Under the pieces are notes generated by a model. The model saw only the letters and a program-made list of their open reading frames with translations. It made no database searches and was not told the origin of the DNA. Shown piece after piece: positions 19,381-32,287 of a DNA stretch of 64,000 nt. Location of the stretch: NCBI RefSeq assembly GCF_009730595.1, contig NZ_CP046276.1, forward strand, positions 248,001-312,000, in the 5' to 3' direction. Source of the DNA: Spiroplasma tabanidicola. GTDB taxonomy: Bacteria; Bacillota_I; Bacilli_A; Mycoplasmatales; Mycoplasmataceae. How positions within the stretch are numbered: position 1 is the first letter of the stretch; each line of letters opens with the position of its first letter. The position numbers and the translations under genes were made by a program.

Positions 19381-19406
19381 CATACTTTTTCCTTAAAAAA
19401 AGTATG
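19381..19406 (+). terminator. Weak terminator candidate after the repeat lipoprotein
   Basis: CATACTTTTT pairs with AAAAAGTATG, but there is no clear T tract after it, so termination may be poor. Confidence 0.4.
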
Positions 19407-19459
19407 CTATTTAAAAATTGTTATATATCTAATAAAATATCAATTTAAAGGAACTACAA

Positions 19460-21892
19460 ATGGAGAAAAATACAATGGAATATTCACACAAGAAAATTGA
19501 AAAAAAATGACAAAAATATTGAGAAGAAAATAATATTTATATAACTACTGAAAATAGTGATAAAAAAGCATATATTTTAGATATGTTTCCATATCCAAGT
19601 GGAGCAGGACTTCATGTTGGACATCCAAAAGGATATATAGCAACAGATGTTTTTGCAAGAATGAGAAAACTTCAAGGTTATGATGTTTTACACCCAATTG
19701 GATATGATGCATTTGGATTGCCAGCAGAACAATATGCTATTAAAACAGGAAATGACCCAAGAGAGTTTACAGAGAAAAATATAAATATTTTTAGAAAACA
19801 ATTAAAAATTCTTGGGTTTAGTTATGATTACAATAAAGAAGTAAATACTAGTCATCCTGGTTATTACAAAACAACTCAGTGAATTTTTCAACAACTTTAT
19901 AAACAAGGTTTAGCAGAAATAAGATATGCAAATGTTAACTGATGTGAAGGTTTAGGAACTGTTCTTGCGAATGAAGAAGTCACTGTTAAAAATGGAAAAA
20001 TGTACTCAGATATTGGAGATTTTGAAGTAGTAAAAAAACCAATGAAACAATGAGTATTAAAAATTACAGAATATGCAGATAAACTTTTAGATGGTTTAGA
20101 TGATCTTGATTGACCAAATTCTGTAAAAGAGTTACAAAGAAATTGAATCGGAAGAAGTGAAGGGGTAGTTTTGAATTTCAAAGTTAAAGATTCTGATCAA
20201 GATATACCAGTATTTACAACAAGACCAGATACTGTTTTTGGCGCAACTTATTTAGTTTTAGCTCCAGAGTATGAATTATTAAATAAATTAGTAAGTGAAG
20301 ACAAAAGAAAAGAAGTTAATGATTATATTGATTTAGCAAAAACAAAAACTGATATCCAAAGACAAGATGATTCAAAAGAAAAAACAGGATTATTTATTGG
20401 AAACTATGTAATTAATCCATTTACTAATGAAGAAATTCCTTTATGAGTTGCTGATTATGTTTTAAATGATTATGGAACAGGTGCTGTGATGGGGGTTGCT
20501 GCTCATGATGTAAGAGACTTTGAATTTGCTACAAAATTTAGTTTACCAATAAAATTTGTAATTGAAGCAAAAGATATGTCAAAAGCATTTGTTGGAGAAG
20601 GACCTCATATTAATTCAGACTTTTTAAATGGTTTATTAAAAGATGAAGCAAAAGCTTTAATTACAAAAAAAATTGTTGATAATAACTTAGGGTATATTAA
20701 AGTTAATTATAAATTAAGAGATTGATTATTTTCTAGACAAAGATTTTATGGAGAACCTTTTCCAGTTATCTTTTTAGAAGACGGACAAATTGCTTTAATT
20801 GATGAAAAAGATTTACCTTTAGAATTACCAAAAACAGATTATATTAAACCTTCTGGAACTGGTGAATCACCACTTGCAAATATCAAAGAGTGAGTCAATA
20901 TTAAATATAAAGGTAAAAAAGTTACAAGAGAAACAAACACAATGCCTCAATGAGCTGGATCATGTTGATATTATTTGGCATATATTTTAACAACAAGTCC
21001 AAATAATTTAATTGATATAAATTCAAAAGAAGCAAAAGAGTTATTTAAAAAATGATTACCTGTGGATTTATATGTTGGTGGTCAAGAACATGCAACTTTA
21101 CACTTACTATATGCAAGATTTTGACATAAGGTTTTATATGATATTGGAGTTGTTCCAACAAAAGAACCATTTCAAAGACTTATAAATCAGGGGATGATTT
21201 TAGCAGATAATGGAGAAAAAATGTCTAAATCTAAAGGAAACACAATAAATCCCGATGAAATAGTAGAATCTCATGGGGCAGATACACTAAGACTATACGA
21301 AATGTTTATGGGACCAATCGAGGCATCATTTCCTTGAGCATTCAACGGATTAGATGGAGCAAGAAAATGATTGGATAGAGTGTATCGCATGTTTGATAAA
21401 TTTGATTTTAGTCAAGAAAATAATGGTAATTTGGATTCAGTTTATAATGAAGTTGTTAAAAAAGTAACCAATATGATTGAAGATTGCAAAATGAATACAG
21501 CGGTTTCTCAATTAATGGTTTTTGTAAACGCAGTTTATAAAGAAACCGATCCTATTTACATAGATTACATAAAAGGTTTTTTAAAAATGCTTAGTGTATA
21601 TGCACCACATTTAGCAGAAGAATTATGAGAAAAATTGGGACAAAAAACTAGTGTATGTTTGGATAATTGACCAAATTTTGATGAAACTAAATTAGTAAAA
21701 GATACTGTTATAATTGCTGTTCAGGTGAATGGAAAACTTAGAGCAACATTTGAAACTTCAAAAGGAACTTCTAAAGAAGATTTATTAAAAAAAGCAAAAG
21801 AAATTGATAAAGTAAAAGAAATTATTTTAGACGGAACTTTATTAAAAGAAATAGCTGTCATTGATAAGATTGTTAGTTTTGTTTTAAAATAA
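19460..21892 (+). CDS. leuS: Leucyl-tRNA synthetase
   Basis: An 810-residue class I synthetase that charges tRNA-Leu in the cytoplasm. Visible: [12 protein letters not shown] (the HIGH signature), the CP1 editing domain with [18 protein letters not shown] and [27 protein letters not shown] in the catalytic core, KMSKSKGN, and the C-terminal anticodon-binding domain. Length is normal for the bacterial enzyme. The ATG at 19460 has AAAGGA upstream; an in-frame ATG at 19475 is a weaker option. Many Trp codons are UGA. Confidence 0.97.
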
Positions 21893-21894
21893 GG

Positions 21895-21931
21895 AATTTT
21901 ATTGAAATATATTTTCAATAAAATTTTTTTT
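21895..21931 (+). terminator. leuS terminator, partly inside the IS target duplication
   Basis: A 13-bp stem (21895-21907 with 21913-21925) and a T tract directly after leuS. The IS copy 2 duplication (21904-21932) covers its loop, right arm and T tract. Confidence 0.8.
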
Positions 21932-21932
21932 A
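21904..21932. repeat. Left target-site duplication of IS copy 2 (29 bp)
   Basis: Matches 23384-23412 with one mismatch (T to A at the 21st base). Confidence 0.82.
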
Positions 21933-23383
21933 TGTCAATAACTAATCAATTTTTCCCAAAACTTTATTTTTAGAGTTTTTGTAAAATATTCAATTAGTAT
22001 ATTTTCATGGACTATTCGTTTTAATTTGCTTATGCGTTTTTTGTATATCAGAAACACTTTTATCTTCATAAGTTTCTTTATAAGTGGAGTTTTGTAGAAC
22101 TTCTATTAAAGGCATTCATTCACTAAATGAGTTTGAATATAATTGCCCATCAAAAGTTTCTACTACTAATATTTTAGTTTTATTTTTATAAAAGACTGGC
22201 TCGCCATTCGAGTGTGGTAAATAAAATTTATGTTGGTATTTTATTGTATATACTTTATTAATAGTTCGTTCAAATCTTCTTTATAAATAAAAGTCTATGT
22301 TTTTATGTTCTTTAAAAATAGCAAAAGAGTTAATGATATTATTGAACTGAACTAAAAATTGTGAATTATATATTTTAATATATTATTTATACCAGATATA
22401 TTATTTTTTGAGCTCCTTTGGTAGGCGATCTTGAAGTGTATTTTACAATCTTTCAATACGGCCTTTTGTTTGATGAACACTCGAAGTTGTTAGCTTAATT
22501 TCTAAGTTATGACATAAGAATACGTATTGTGTTAAAGAATCAGAGTGTAGATCTGACTCTTTTTCTTTTTGACTGCAAAAAAACAGTCCTTTTGTCAGTA
22601 AGTATTTCTTTAGGAGTCCCATATAACAATAAAACTTTTTTTGTTATATTTTAGTATCTCATAAGAGTTTCTTCTTTATCAAAATATAAAGCTAAAAAAT
22701 TACCTGTTGTATCACCTATAAAACCATGTAAATACCATTTCTCATTATCAACTCAGTAGAGGATCGACCCATCAGTTTGCAAGCGCTCACTAAACTCTGT
22801 TTTTGATTTTGCATAGGATGAATATTTTCTATTGAAAGCAAAGTATTTAAATACTCTCGTTTCTCAAGATTTTAAATATTGTCATTTTTTAATGAGTTAG
22901 TAATTTTTGTTTAATCATTTTTTTAGTTACTTTATGAATTCTTTGTTAATATAAATTATTCTCTTTTTATAAGTTAATTAAGTAAGTATATGAAACACTT
23001 ATTTGATGGTTTGATCAAAGCTTTTCTAGAAAGTGTTTATAATTATGTTCTCATATTTATTAATGTATAAGTCAATTATTCTATCACTTATTTGATGTTT
23101 TATTTTTTTATTTGACATTCTTCCTGTATTTTTGTGAATAAATGCTGTGTAACCATACTTTTTATATTTTTTAATTAATAAGTTAACATTTCTTATTGTT
23201 TGACAGATTTTTATTGCTGCAGCTTTTTTAGATAGTTTTTCATCAATTACAGCTTTAATTATTTCTATTTTATTTTTTTCATTCCTTTTTAAATATCTCC
23301 TCATAATTAAACCCCCAGTTAAATTATATATTTGGGAAATTTTTATTTGTTATATATAGGGAAAATATCATATGTTATTGACA
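21933..23383 (-). mobile_element. IS1202-like insertion sequence, copy 2 (decayed)
   Basis: A 1451-bp element with the same ends as copy 1 (TGTCAATAA inverted repeats), about 28 bases shorter through small deletions. Flanked by 29-bp direct repeats with one mismatch. The target was the leuS terminator. Scattered substitutions and indels show that it inserted earlier than copy 1. Confidence 0.87.
21945..23304 (-). pseudogene. Transposase pseudogene of IS copy 2
   Basis: Close relative of the copy 1 transposase. The first 88 or so codons are open and nearly identical, then a one-base deletion near 23050 shifts the frame; further indels and stops occur downstream. It keeps what I take to be the native TAG stop inside the left inverted repeat (about 21942-21945), which copy 1 has lost. 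Cannot make active transposase. Confidence 0.85.
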
Positions 23384-23412
23384 GAAATATATTTTCAATA
23401 AAAATTTTTTTA
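23384..23412. repeat. Right target-site duplication of IS copy 2 (29 bp)
   Basis: Second copy of 21904-21932 with one mismatch. Confidence 0.82.
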
Positions 23413-23462
23413 TTTACAATTATAAATAAATCTATATAATTAACTAATATTGAGGTGATTTT

Positions 23463-24143
23463 GTGAATACAAAGTTGATGAATAAAAAAAATTTCACTAA
23501 AGCTATAAAAAAAATTATTTTAATCGCTACTCTAATTTTGATTTCATTCGCAAGTGATCAAATCATCGTCGCAATTTGTAACATAATACATGGATTTGTT
23601 GCAAATTCATATACGTTTATTTTATTAGCTAGATTTTTAATGTTTTTATTATGTTATATTTTAATAAAGAAAATAGTTAACTATTTTATTTTTAAAAAAA
23701 CAAAAGTAAAAATAACCAAGTTTGAATATATTATCATTGCAATAATTACAATTATTGATTTTATCGTTTCTTTCAAAACTTTAAGGATGAGTTTTTATGA
23801 TAAAGGATATTTATATTTTTGAAAATTATTAAAATGAAATTCAACTTTAATGTTTTTCTTATTTATCGGTTTAATATTTAGTTTATTAGCATTTGATTTA
23901 TCAGTTTTTGTTATATCAGTTTTTGAAGCAACAAAAAAAGTTTTTAATGCAATAATATTATTTTTTAAGTGAGTAAGTTATCTTTTGAAAAAAACAAAAG
24001 AATTACTATTTTTGTTTTTCAAAAATTTAATATTTAAAACTCGTGAAAAAATTAACTTTCAAATTTCTAATTTCAATAAAACAAAAGAAGTCAAATTTAT
24101 AACATCTAATTATGGTGATTATTTAGCTAATTATCTTATTTAA
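23463..24143 (+). CDS. Membrane protein of unknown function
   Basis: A 226-residue protein with about six hydrophobic segments, the first at residues 16-40 (IILIATLILISFASD) and others around 50-70, 85-105 and 130-165, and a basic hydrophilic C-terminal tail. The GTG start at 23463 has GAGGTG upstream. It precedes an ABC-2 transporter by 32 bases and may be co-transcribed, but no function is evident. Contains UGA-Trp. Confidence 0.7.
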
Positions 24144-24175
24144 TCATTAAAACAAATAAGAGAGGAAGACTAAAA

Positions 24176-26020
24176 ATGGAAAAAAGTTTACAAAAAAATG
24201 AAAAAGAAAAAGTGATTAATTCACATCAAATATTAAATTTAAATAACAATCAAAGCGGGATTCAAGTCAACAAACTAGAAAAAAAATTTAAATCAGGATA
24301 TGGAATTGAAGATATTAATTTCATAGTTAAACCTGGAAAAGTTTTTGGTTATTTAGGACCAAATGGTGCTGGTAAGTCAACAACAATTAGATCTTTAATG
24401 GGATTTATAAAACCCGATAAAGGAAGTTCTTTAATAGAAACAAAAGGTGTTGAAGAGCTTACAACTTATGATTCATGAAAAGATAAAGATGATACACAAA
24501 AATTAATAGGTTATGTTCCGGGGGAAATTGCTTTTCCAGAAAATATGAACGGAGTAAATTTATTAAAAATGATTTTTAAATTAAGAAATATGACAGATTG
24601 AGAACAAGTTAAAAAATATATTTATTATTGAGAATTTGATCCCAATATGAAAATAAAAAAAATGTCAAAAGGTATGAAACAAAAACTAGCTCTTGTAATC
24701 GCTTGAATGCACAACCCTGACATTATAATATTAGATGAACCAACAACCGGATTAGATCCATTGATGCAAGAAAAATTCGTATCTTTAGTTAAAAAATCTA
24801 AAGCTGAAGGAAAAGCTATTATTATGTCATCCCATATATTTTCAGAAATTGAAAAAACTTGTGATACAGTTGCTATTATTAAAAAAGGAAAAATAGTCTC
24901 ATTAATTGATGTTAAAGATATTCATTATAACGATGAAAAAACTTATGAAGTTAAATTTCAAAATAAAGTAGATAATATTTTAAAAGAATCAAAATTATGA
25001 AAAGTTGATTTAATTGATGAAAAAACTGCAATGGTAGTTGTAGAAAATAAAAATATAAATCAATTTTTAGAAGTAGTTACGAGTTTAAAAGCAGAGTTTT
25101 TAAAAGAACATCCATTAGATTTAGAACAATACTTTATGAAGTATTATGAAAATGAAATTTCAACTGTTGTAAAAGATAACATAGAAAAATTTGATAATAA
25201 TATTAAACCAACAGCAAAACATAAAGCTAAATTAGAGTTTATAAAAAGAAGTTATAGAAAAATGTCAACTTTATGATTATTCTTAACTATCTTGCCAATA
25301 GCGATGTTGTCAATTTTATTTATAACAATGTATACAAAAGGTACTTTTGATTTAGATCCTGCTTTGAATGGTAAAAGTCTAGTTGAAACACAGATGAAAA
25401 TTAAGGCCACATTAAATCAAGTTATGAACATGATGTTCTTTGGAAATCTTGGTTTCTTATTACCGGTTGTCTTTATAATTGTTACTTCTGGTTCAATAGT
25501 TTCTGGAGAAGTAGAAAAAGGAACAATGGTTAATATGTTAACTACAAGTTTAACTAGAAAAAGTGTAATAATAACAAAATTAACTTCATTTATAAGTTTA
25601 ATTGGATTAGGAACTTTGTTACAATATATAGTTTCAATTATATTTATTCAAGCATTTAAAATTCAAGAATATATTGATTTATCAACATTTGCAGTTAAAT
25701 TCTTAGGTTTATTTTTGTTATTATTTTTAATAGGTTCAATAGGATTTATGTCAAGTTGCTACTTTAATAGATCAGTTTATGCACTTTCGTTAGTTGGAGT
25801 TATAGTTATAGTTTCATGAGTATTAACAATTGCTGCAAAAGCTGATGAATCTTTAAAACCATTGAAATACATTTCAATTAATACATTATTTGATTATGAA
25901 GGAGCAAAAGCAAGCGATTTATCAACTTTTTTAGGACAATATCTATTTATGGCATTGGCTGGAACTGGATTATTTGTAGGATCTTATTTTGTATTTACTA
26001 AAAAAGATCTACCTTTATAA
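24176..26020 (+). CDS. ABC-2 type transporter, ATPase fused to permease
   Basis: A 614-residue fusion. Walker A GPNGAGKST is at about residues 61-69, the degenerate signature MSKGMKQ follows, then Walker B IIILDEPTTGLDP and the H-loop SSHIFSEIEKT. From about residue 370 a permease with six membrane helices of the ABC-2 (CcmA/NatB-like) class follows, with VSGEVEKGTMVNMLTTSLTR between helices 2 and 3. In most bacteria the two parts are separate genes. It presumably exports a drug, lipid or peptide. GAGAGGAAG precedes the ATG. Confidence 0.9.
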
Positions 26021-26046
26021 TAACAAACATTCAAATTTTCAAGTAA

Positions 26047-26079
26047 GCATATTCTATCAAGAATAGAATATGTTTTTTT
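26047..26079 (+). terminator. Terminator after the ABC-2 transporter
   Basis: CATATTCTAT and ATAGAATATG pair, followed by seven T residues; it isolates the helicase operon from upstream genes. Confidence 0.82.
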
Positions 26080-26156
26080 ATTATAAACACTATATTTTGC
26101 TTATCTTAATAAAAGGTTATAAGTGATATAATATTAATTAATGGTGGTGGTTTTAT

Positions 26157-29100
26157 ATGGGCAAAATTATCGAAAATGATGGGTCTAAAGAACTTTTTTT
26201 AGATTTTTCTTATATTCAAAATGTTATGTTCAAAGAAAACATTGCAGAGCTTGATAATATAATTTCAAAATTAGAAATTGAAAATATAAATTCTTATCAA
26301 GAATTACAACAGTTTTTGAGAAACTCAATGATTAAGCAAGCTTTTATTTGTTTGATTGATGACAAAACTAGACAATTAAATAAAAAAAGTAAAGATAATT
26401 ACGTTTATGATGCAATAATTAGAATCGAATTAAATACTACAAGTCAATCAAAGTTACCCAAAGATACTTATCTTGGTTTTTTTGTTAATATTAATCCTAA
26501 AACTCCGTATTTAACAATTTCATCGATCTTTGAAACAAGATTGAAACCAATTGCTCAAGAATTCGAGTCAATTATTCAAGAATCAAGAATTCAATTAATT
26601 AGATATCAAGGTCAAATAACTCCTGAAGAAGTTTTAAGAAGAAATGTTTTAAATTCTTCTAATATCGCAAGTATCGGAAAATTAGTTTCAAAATTTGAAG
26701 AAGAAAAAAATAAATGATTGAATTATTTAGATTTTTCTTATGATTTATTGGAAGTGCAAAGAAAAAATTCTTTACCTTATTTAAATGCTATTGCTAAAAA
26801 AGTTATAAAGATAGATAAAAGAGATTATAAGGATAACTTAAAGTTTTTAAAGTTTTATAATTTAAAAAGTAACACGTATTTATTTTTAGAAGAAAATCAA
26901 AAAGAAGTTTTAGAATCATATAATATAGATTATTTAGTTACAAATTTAATAATTTTAGATGTATTGTGCGATAATACTGAAAAATTAGAAAAAATAATTA
27001 AAACAAATGAATTAGCAATTGTCCCTTTAAAAGTAAGTAAAACTTTACCAGCAATGTATAATATACAAAAAAATATAAAAGATATTTTTGATTTCAGTTT
27101 TGAAAAATTACAAGATAATTTTATTGTTATTAATTTAACGATTTTTATAGAAGAAAATAGTAATATTGAAAGTTTGATGCATTATTGAGAAAAAAATAAC
27201 GAAACAATATTTGGAGGTAGTCTTGAACTTGAAGAAACTAAAAAGTATTTTTATGAAGAACTAAATGAATGAAAAGTTCATCAGCTAGTTTATGAAAGTG
27301 AAAACAATTTTGATTACAGTTTATTTAAAAATAAAAATAATATTGATTCATTAGCATGTGGTTATCTAGCTTATATCGGAATTGGTGAAGATGTACTAAT
27401 TGAAAGAGGGAGACAAGTTTTAAAAAGAATAAGCGAAGGAAATACAAAAAATCCATATCTTATAAATTATTTATTTAACACAAAGCTAATTGATTTATCA
27501 GAAACAAACAATTCTTTTACTTTAGATGATAAAGATTTTTATTATACTTTAAATAGAGAACAAAAAGAAGCTGTTAAAAAAGCTTTAAATTCTAAAGATG
27601 TTTTTTTATTACAAGGACCTCCTGGAACAGGAAAGACGCAAGTAATCTGTGAAATAATATTTCAATTAACAAAAATAAATAGAAAAGTCTTAGTTTCAAG
27701 TCAAAACCATGAAGCAATAAAAAATGTTGTTGACAGATTACCTTATGAACCAAATATCAACAGAATTAGATTAACTAATCAGATAAATTTAAAAACTAAA
27801 TCAGTCAACAATTTTTCTCCTGAAAGAAGTGTTTATAATTATTACAAGTCAATTGCAAAATCTATGTTTGATGATATGATGGTTGAACAAGAAGCCATAA
27901 ATGAAGTAAAAGAAATAGAAAACAAGTTAGAAAAGCTTTTAATCAACAGTAAAGGTTATCATCAAAAAAATACACAAGCAAAAAAAATTCAAAGCGAAAT
28001 TGAAGAAATAAATCAAGAAATTAATAAACTAAAAACTGAATATCTAGAAAAAATTCATTTTAGAAATTCTTTAAAAGAAGAGTTGTTAAATGTAGAAAAT
28101 TTAATTGAAGTATTAAGTAATTTTGATTTTAATATATCAATAAATATATCTAATTTAATTTACCAACTTTATAATCAAGAAATCAAATTTTTATTTGAAG
28201 AGTATATTTTAAATAATCTAAATGAAAATATATATGAAGAAAATGTTTTTTATAAAATAAGAAAAGTCTGTGAACTTGTTTTATTTAAAGATGAAATATT
28301 TATTTCTATAAAAAATTTAAAAAAAAGAATAGTTGATCTTAAAAGAGATGCTGAGTTTGAATTAGCAGAAAAAGAAGAAGGAAGTCTTAATGCTTTAGAA
28401 AAACTATTATTAAAAAACGAAGGTATAAGAAGTTTAATAAGTATACTTTCTCAATTTAGAAATAAATTAGAAGATCTTAAAATAGATATTAATTATAAGT
28501 TAGAAAAAATAAAAAGTGATGAAAACTTAGAAAACAAAATTGATAACTTAGAAATTAAAAAAAATGAGTTGTATGTTACTAGACAGAATTTATCTGAACT
28601 TGCAGGGGAAAATGCAGCAGAAGTTAGAGAACTAATAAAATTTGCTAATAAAAAATTTAATTTAAGTTTAGGAATTACTGATGTAGATTTAGAAGAACAA
28701 GTTAAAAATCAATTAGAGATATATGGAAAAAGCTTACAAAAAAGAAAAGAAAAAACAGACACATTAAAAAGCTTTTATGAGTTAGTATCTTCTTATGCTA
28801 GTGACAACTATAATATAACTAATGAATGGGAAAAGGAAATTGCAACAGAAAATTTCACTCCACAAATGATTCAAGAGTCTAGAAGATACACAAGCTCAGT
28901 TTTAAATAATTTAGTAAATGTATATGCAATGACACTAACTTCAACTAATATGTTTAGATTTAATAAAGATGAAAGTGCAAAAAAATTAGGTTTAGAAGAA
29001 ATAAATTTAAAAACTATGGATGTTGATGTCGTAATTATTGATGAAGCTTCTAAAGCAACTTTGTTAGAAATATTAATGCCCTTAATATATGGAAAGTCCT

Positions 29101-30005
29101 TAATTTTAGTAGGAGATTACAGACAACTTCCACCAATTTTAAAGTTAAAACCTTCTGATGTTGATTTAGTAAATGAAATAACTAAGAAAAATTATAACTA
29201 TCAAGAGCTTTATGAATTGCTAGATCAATCAGCATTTAAAAGTTTAATTTCTGCAAAAAATAAAAGTATTACTACAATGTTAAAAACTCAGTATAGAAGT
29301 CATAGACAAATAATGGAAGTAGTAAATAAGTTTTATGACAATGAATTAAGAGTTGAACCTCAAGTAAGCGAACAAAAAATGCATGACCTATCAGTTTTAT
29401 CAAAATATGATAATGAAATTATTAATTCAAAAAACTCAGTTTATTGAATTGATTCAACATACAACTTAAGTGAAGAAGTTAGTTTTGAAGAAGGAGAAGA
29501 ATATTCAACTAGTTTATATAATAGTTTAGAAATAGATTTAACTTGTGAACTTGTAAAAAATATTGATAAAAGTTTAGAACAAAAAAAATTAAAAATAAAA
29601 CCTTCATTAGCAATAATAAGTTTTTATGCTTTACATGTAACTAAATTAAAAAAAGTTTTAAATAAAATAAAAATAAAAAATATTAATTTAATAATAAATA
29701 CAGTAGATGATTTTCAAGGAAAAGAAGCTGATTATGTTATTGTAAATATGGTTAGAAATCCAAAAAGACTTTCTTCAAAAAGTGGTAGAGAGTTCTTAAA
29801 AAAATATGAACGTATAAATGTTGCTTTTAGTAGAGCAAGAGAATTATTAATAATAGTTGGAGCACAAAGAGCAGTTAATGATATTACAGTTCAAATTCCA
29901 ACTGTAAATGACCCAAGTATTTCAAATACTTATGATGTTTATTCCGATATAATTTCAAAGATTCATTATGATGGTGGAACATTAACAACAAAAGATATTT
30001 TATAG
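26157..30005 (+). CDS. Large SF1 DNA/RNA helicase (UPF1/Dna2-like), first gene of a five-gene cassette
   Basis: A 1282-residue protein. The N-terminal 480 residues match no domain I know. Then come Walker A QGPPGTGKT (487-494), a 470-residue insert with long coiled coil (about 570-800), the DEAD-type motif VVIIDEASKAT (about 958), LILVGDYRQLPP (about 984), TQYRSH (about 1044), TVDDFQGKEADYVIV (about 1181) and NVAFSRARELLIIVG (about 1220). These are SF1 helicase motifs of the AAA_11/AAA_12 type. GGTGGT precedes the ATG; TATAAT at 26130-26135 is a plausible -10 element. The next gene starts 10 bases after the stop. Such helicases often serve in defence or nucleic-acid repair systems; the role here is not known. 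Confidence 0.85.
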
Positions 30006-30015
30006 GAGGTGTAAT

Positions 30016-32286
30016 ATGATAATAGATAAAGTTGAAATTTTATATGATAAGCAATTGTTGCCATTAAAAATTTTATACTCTGAAATTAGAAAACCTACTT
30101 TCATAGAATTTTTAGTTTTGTCAATTATTATTGAACATCCTAAAAAAAATTTAAGTTTAAAAGAAATTTTAAATGAAGATTTTAAAATTACAAATACAGA
30201 TTTTTTTGAAAGAGCTTTAAAAGATTTAGTAGCATATAAAATTGTAGATCTTAATAAAACAAAATCTGGTTGAAGTACATTGGGAATTGATATTGAAGTT
30301 GAAAAACTACAAGTTGATTCAAGTATAAAAAAACAATTCTTACAAAAAGATTATACAATTTCTCAAAATAATAAAAGTTATGATATTAAATATGTTTATG
30401 ATCCAATAAGAAAAACTTATGAAGTTATAAATGACATAGATTGAGATAAACGAGTTAAAGATGTAAAGTTTTCTTATAACTTAAAAATAAGTTATCAGGA
30501 TAAAGATTTTTTAAACAAAAAATTTATTACAAATAATATAAATAATTTTATAAAAAATAATAAAGATATTTTTGGAGAAAATTTTATTTTTAACGATTTA
30601 AAAATAAATAACGACCTTGGAATAGAAGATATAGATAATGTTAAAAGTTTAGTAAACAATGTAGTATGTGCGAATGAAATAAGTATTGAAATAACAAAAA
30701 AAAACAATTTTAAAATTATTTCAAAAGAAAATTTTTTTGAAAATTTTTTAAAAGAAAACTCAAATGTTGAAAGTGAAATTATTTTAAATGTTTTACAACA
30801 ATATAATAAAAAAATTCTTGATGTATTCAATCCTAAAAAAGCAATTGAAGATACAAATAACTTTTTATTAGAACCAGATTTAATTTCAAATATTAATATT
30901 AAAACAAGTCAAAATCTTTTACTTGTTAATAATCATGATGTTAAAAGTTTTGATAAATTATTAATAAATAAGCATTTATTATCCACTGCAAAAATAATTA
31001 TTTTTTATAATTCAAGAGCAAATGACAAAACTATAGAAACAAAAAATGGAAGAATAATAGCTTATGTTGATAGTAGTAAAAGTAAGTTATTAGATGAAAA
31101 TACTTTAATTTATATTGATTCAGAAAGTCAGATTGAAGGATATGCAATAGCAAACAAAAGTATAAATGAAGTTAAAATAAATTTACCAGTGTTTTATAAA
31201 CATAAAAATAAAACCAAAATTGACTTAAATGATATTTTTGAAGACAATTTAGAAAGATTACTAGATAATTATAGAGATAATCTATTTGGAAACGATTTAA
31301 AAAAATCTACAATAACATTTTTGTTGTTAAAAAGAATTGGAAGAGAAGACAAATTATTTGAAATATTGTATGAATTCTTAAAAAAAGATATTGATTATGG
31401 AAAAAACTTTAAAAATCTAACTAATGTTTTTTTGGAAGAAAATAACAAAGATGCAATATTATTTTTAGAAAAAGTCTTAAAAGAAGTTTTTATTAATGTT
31501 TCTAAAAAAAGAACAGCAAAAGATATAATCAACTTAATAGAAAAATACAATTGATTAAACACTTCAGAATTTTTAGAAATGATAAATAATATTAATTTAG
31601 AAAATGATATGGAAAATTTATTTAAAGTTAATGCAATATTAGATTCTAGAAAAATTGATGGTTGAAAAGGGAATATAAGAAATTGTTTAGTCGAATTATT
31701 TAAATATTCTAAAAACAGACTTGTTCCTGATTTACTGGATATAAATAAATATAACTCATTAACTTGAGAACAACATGCATCTACAATAAATAGCATTGGA
31801 AGCATTACAAAAAGTTTATACACTAATGATTACGAAAAAGTGCAATCCAATTACTCCAGTATGTTAAATAAATTAGTTGATATAATTAAAAGTAATAATA
31901 ATATATATGATTATAAAAACTATTTATTAAGTATTGGAGATTGTATTATTGATTTTTATAAAGAGTATTATAATTATAAAATAAACGAAATACAAAATTT
32001 AGACCAACAAGACATTAACTATAAAGCTAAAATTTTAGCTGCAAACTTTATAAGTAATTTAGAAGAAAAAATTGATTCACTTATTTCTGAAGAAGCAGAA
32101 AGTTTACCAGTTGAAATAAAACTAGAGTGAGCAAAATTTATTGAAAATAAAACTCATGAAGTTGATAAAATTTTAAAAGATGATGTCACAATTTTATATA
32201 GTGCATTAAATTTATTATTCGCAAAAACTGAGGTACAATCAGAAAAAAGTTTAGAACATTATCAAAATAGATTTAGAGGTATTTAA
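30016..32286 (+). CDS. Cassette protein 2, unknown (756 aa)
   Basis: Soluble protein with no family that I recognise. Residues 15-85 look like a winged-helix unit (LSLKEILNEDFKITNTDFFERALKDL read in two parts). A Lys/Asn-rich middle follows, with beta-rich stretches near residues 300-390 (LLLVNNHDVKSF, IIIFYNSRAND), and a helical C-terminal half. GGAGG lies 7 bases before the ATG. It is placed between the helicase and the coiled-coil gene with gaps of 10 bases and 1 base, so it is surely co-transcribed. Possible adaptor or nucleic-acid-binding subunit; inference only. Confidence 0.75.
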
Positions 32287-32287
32287 T

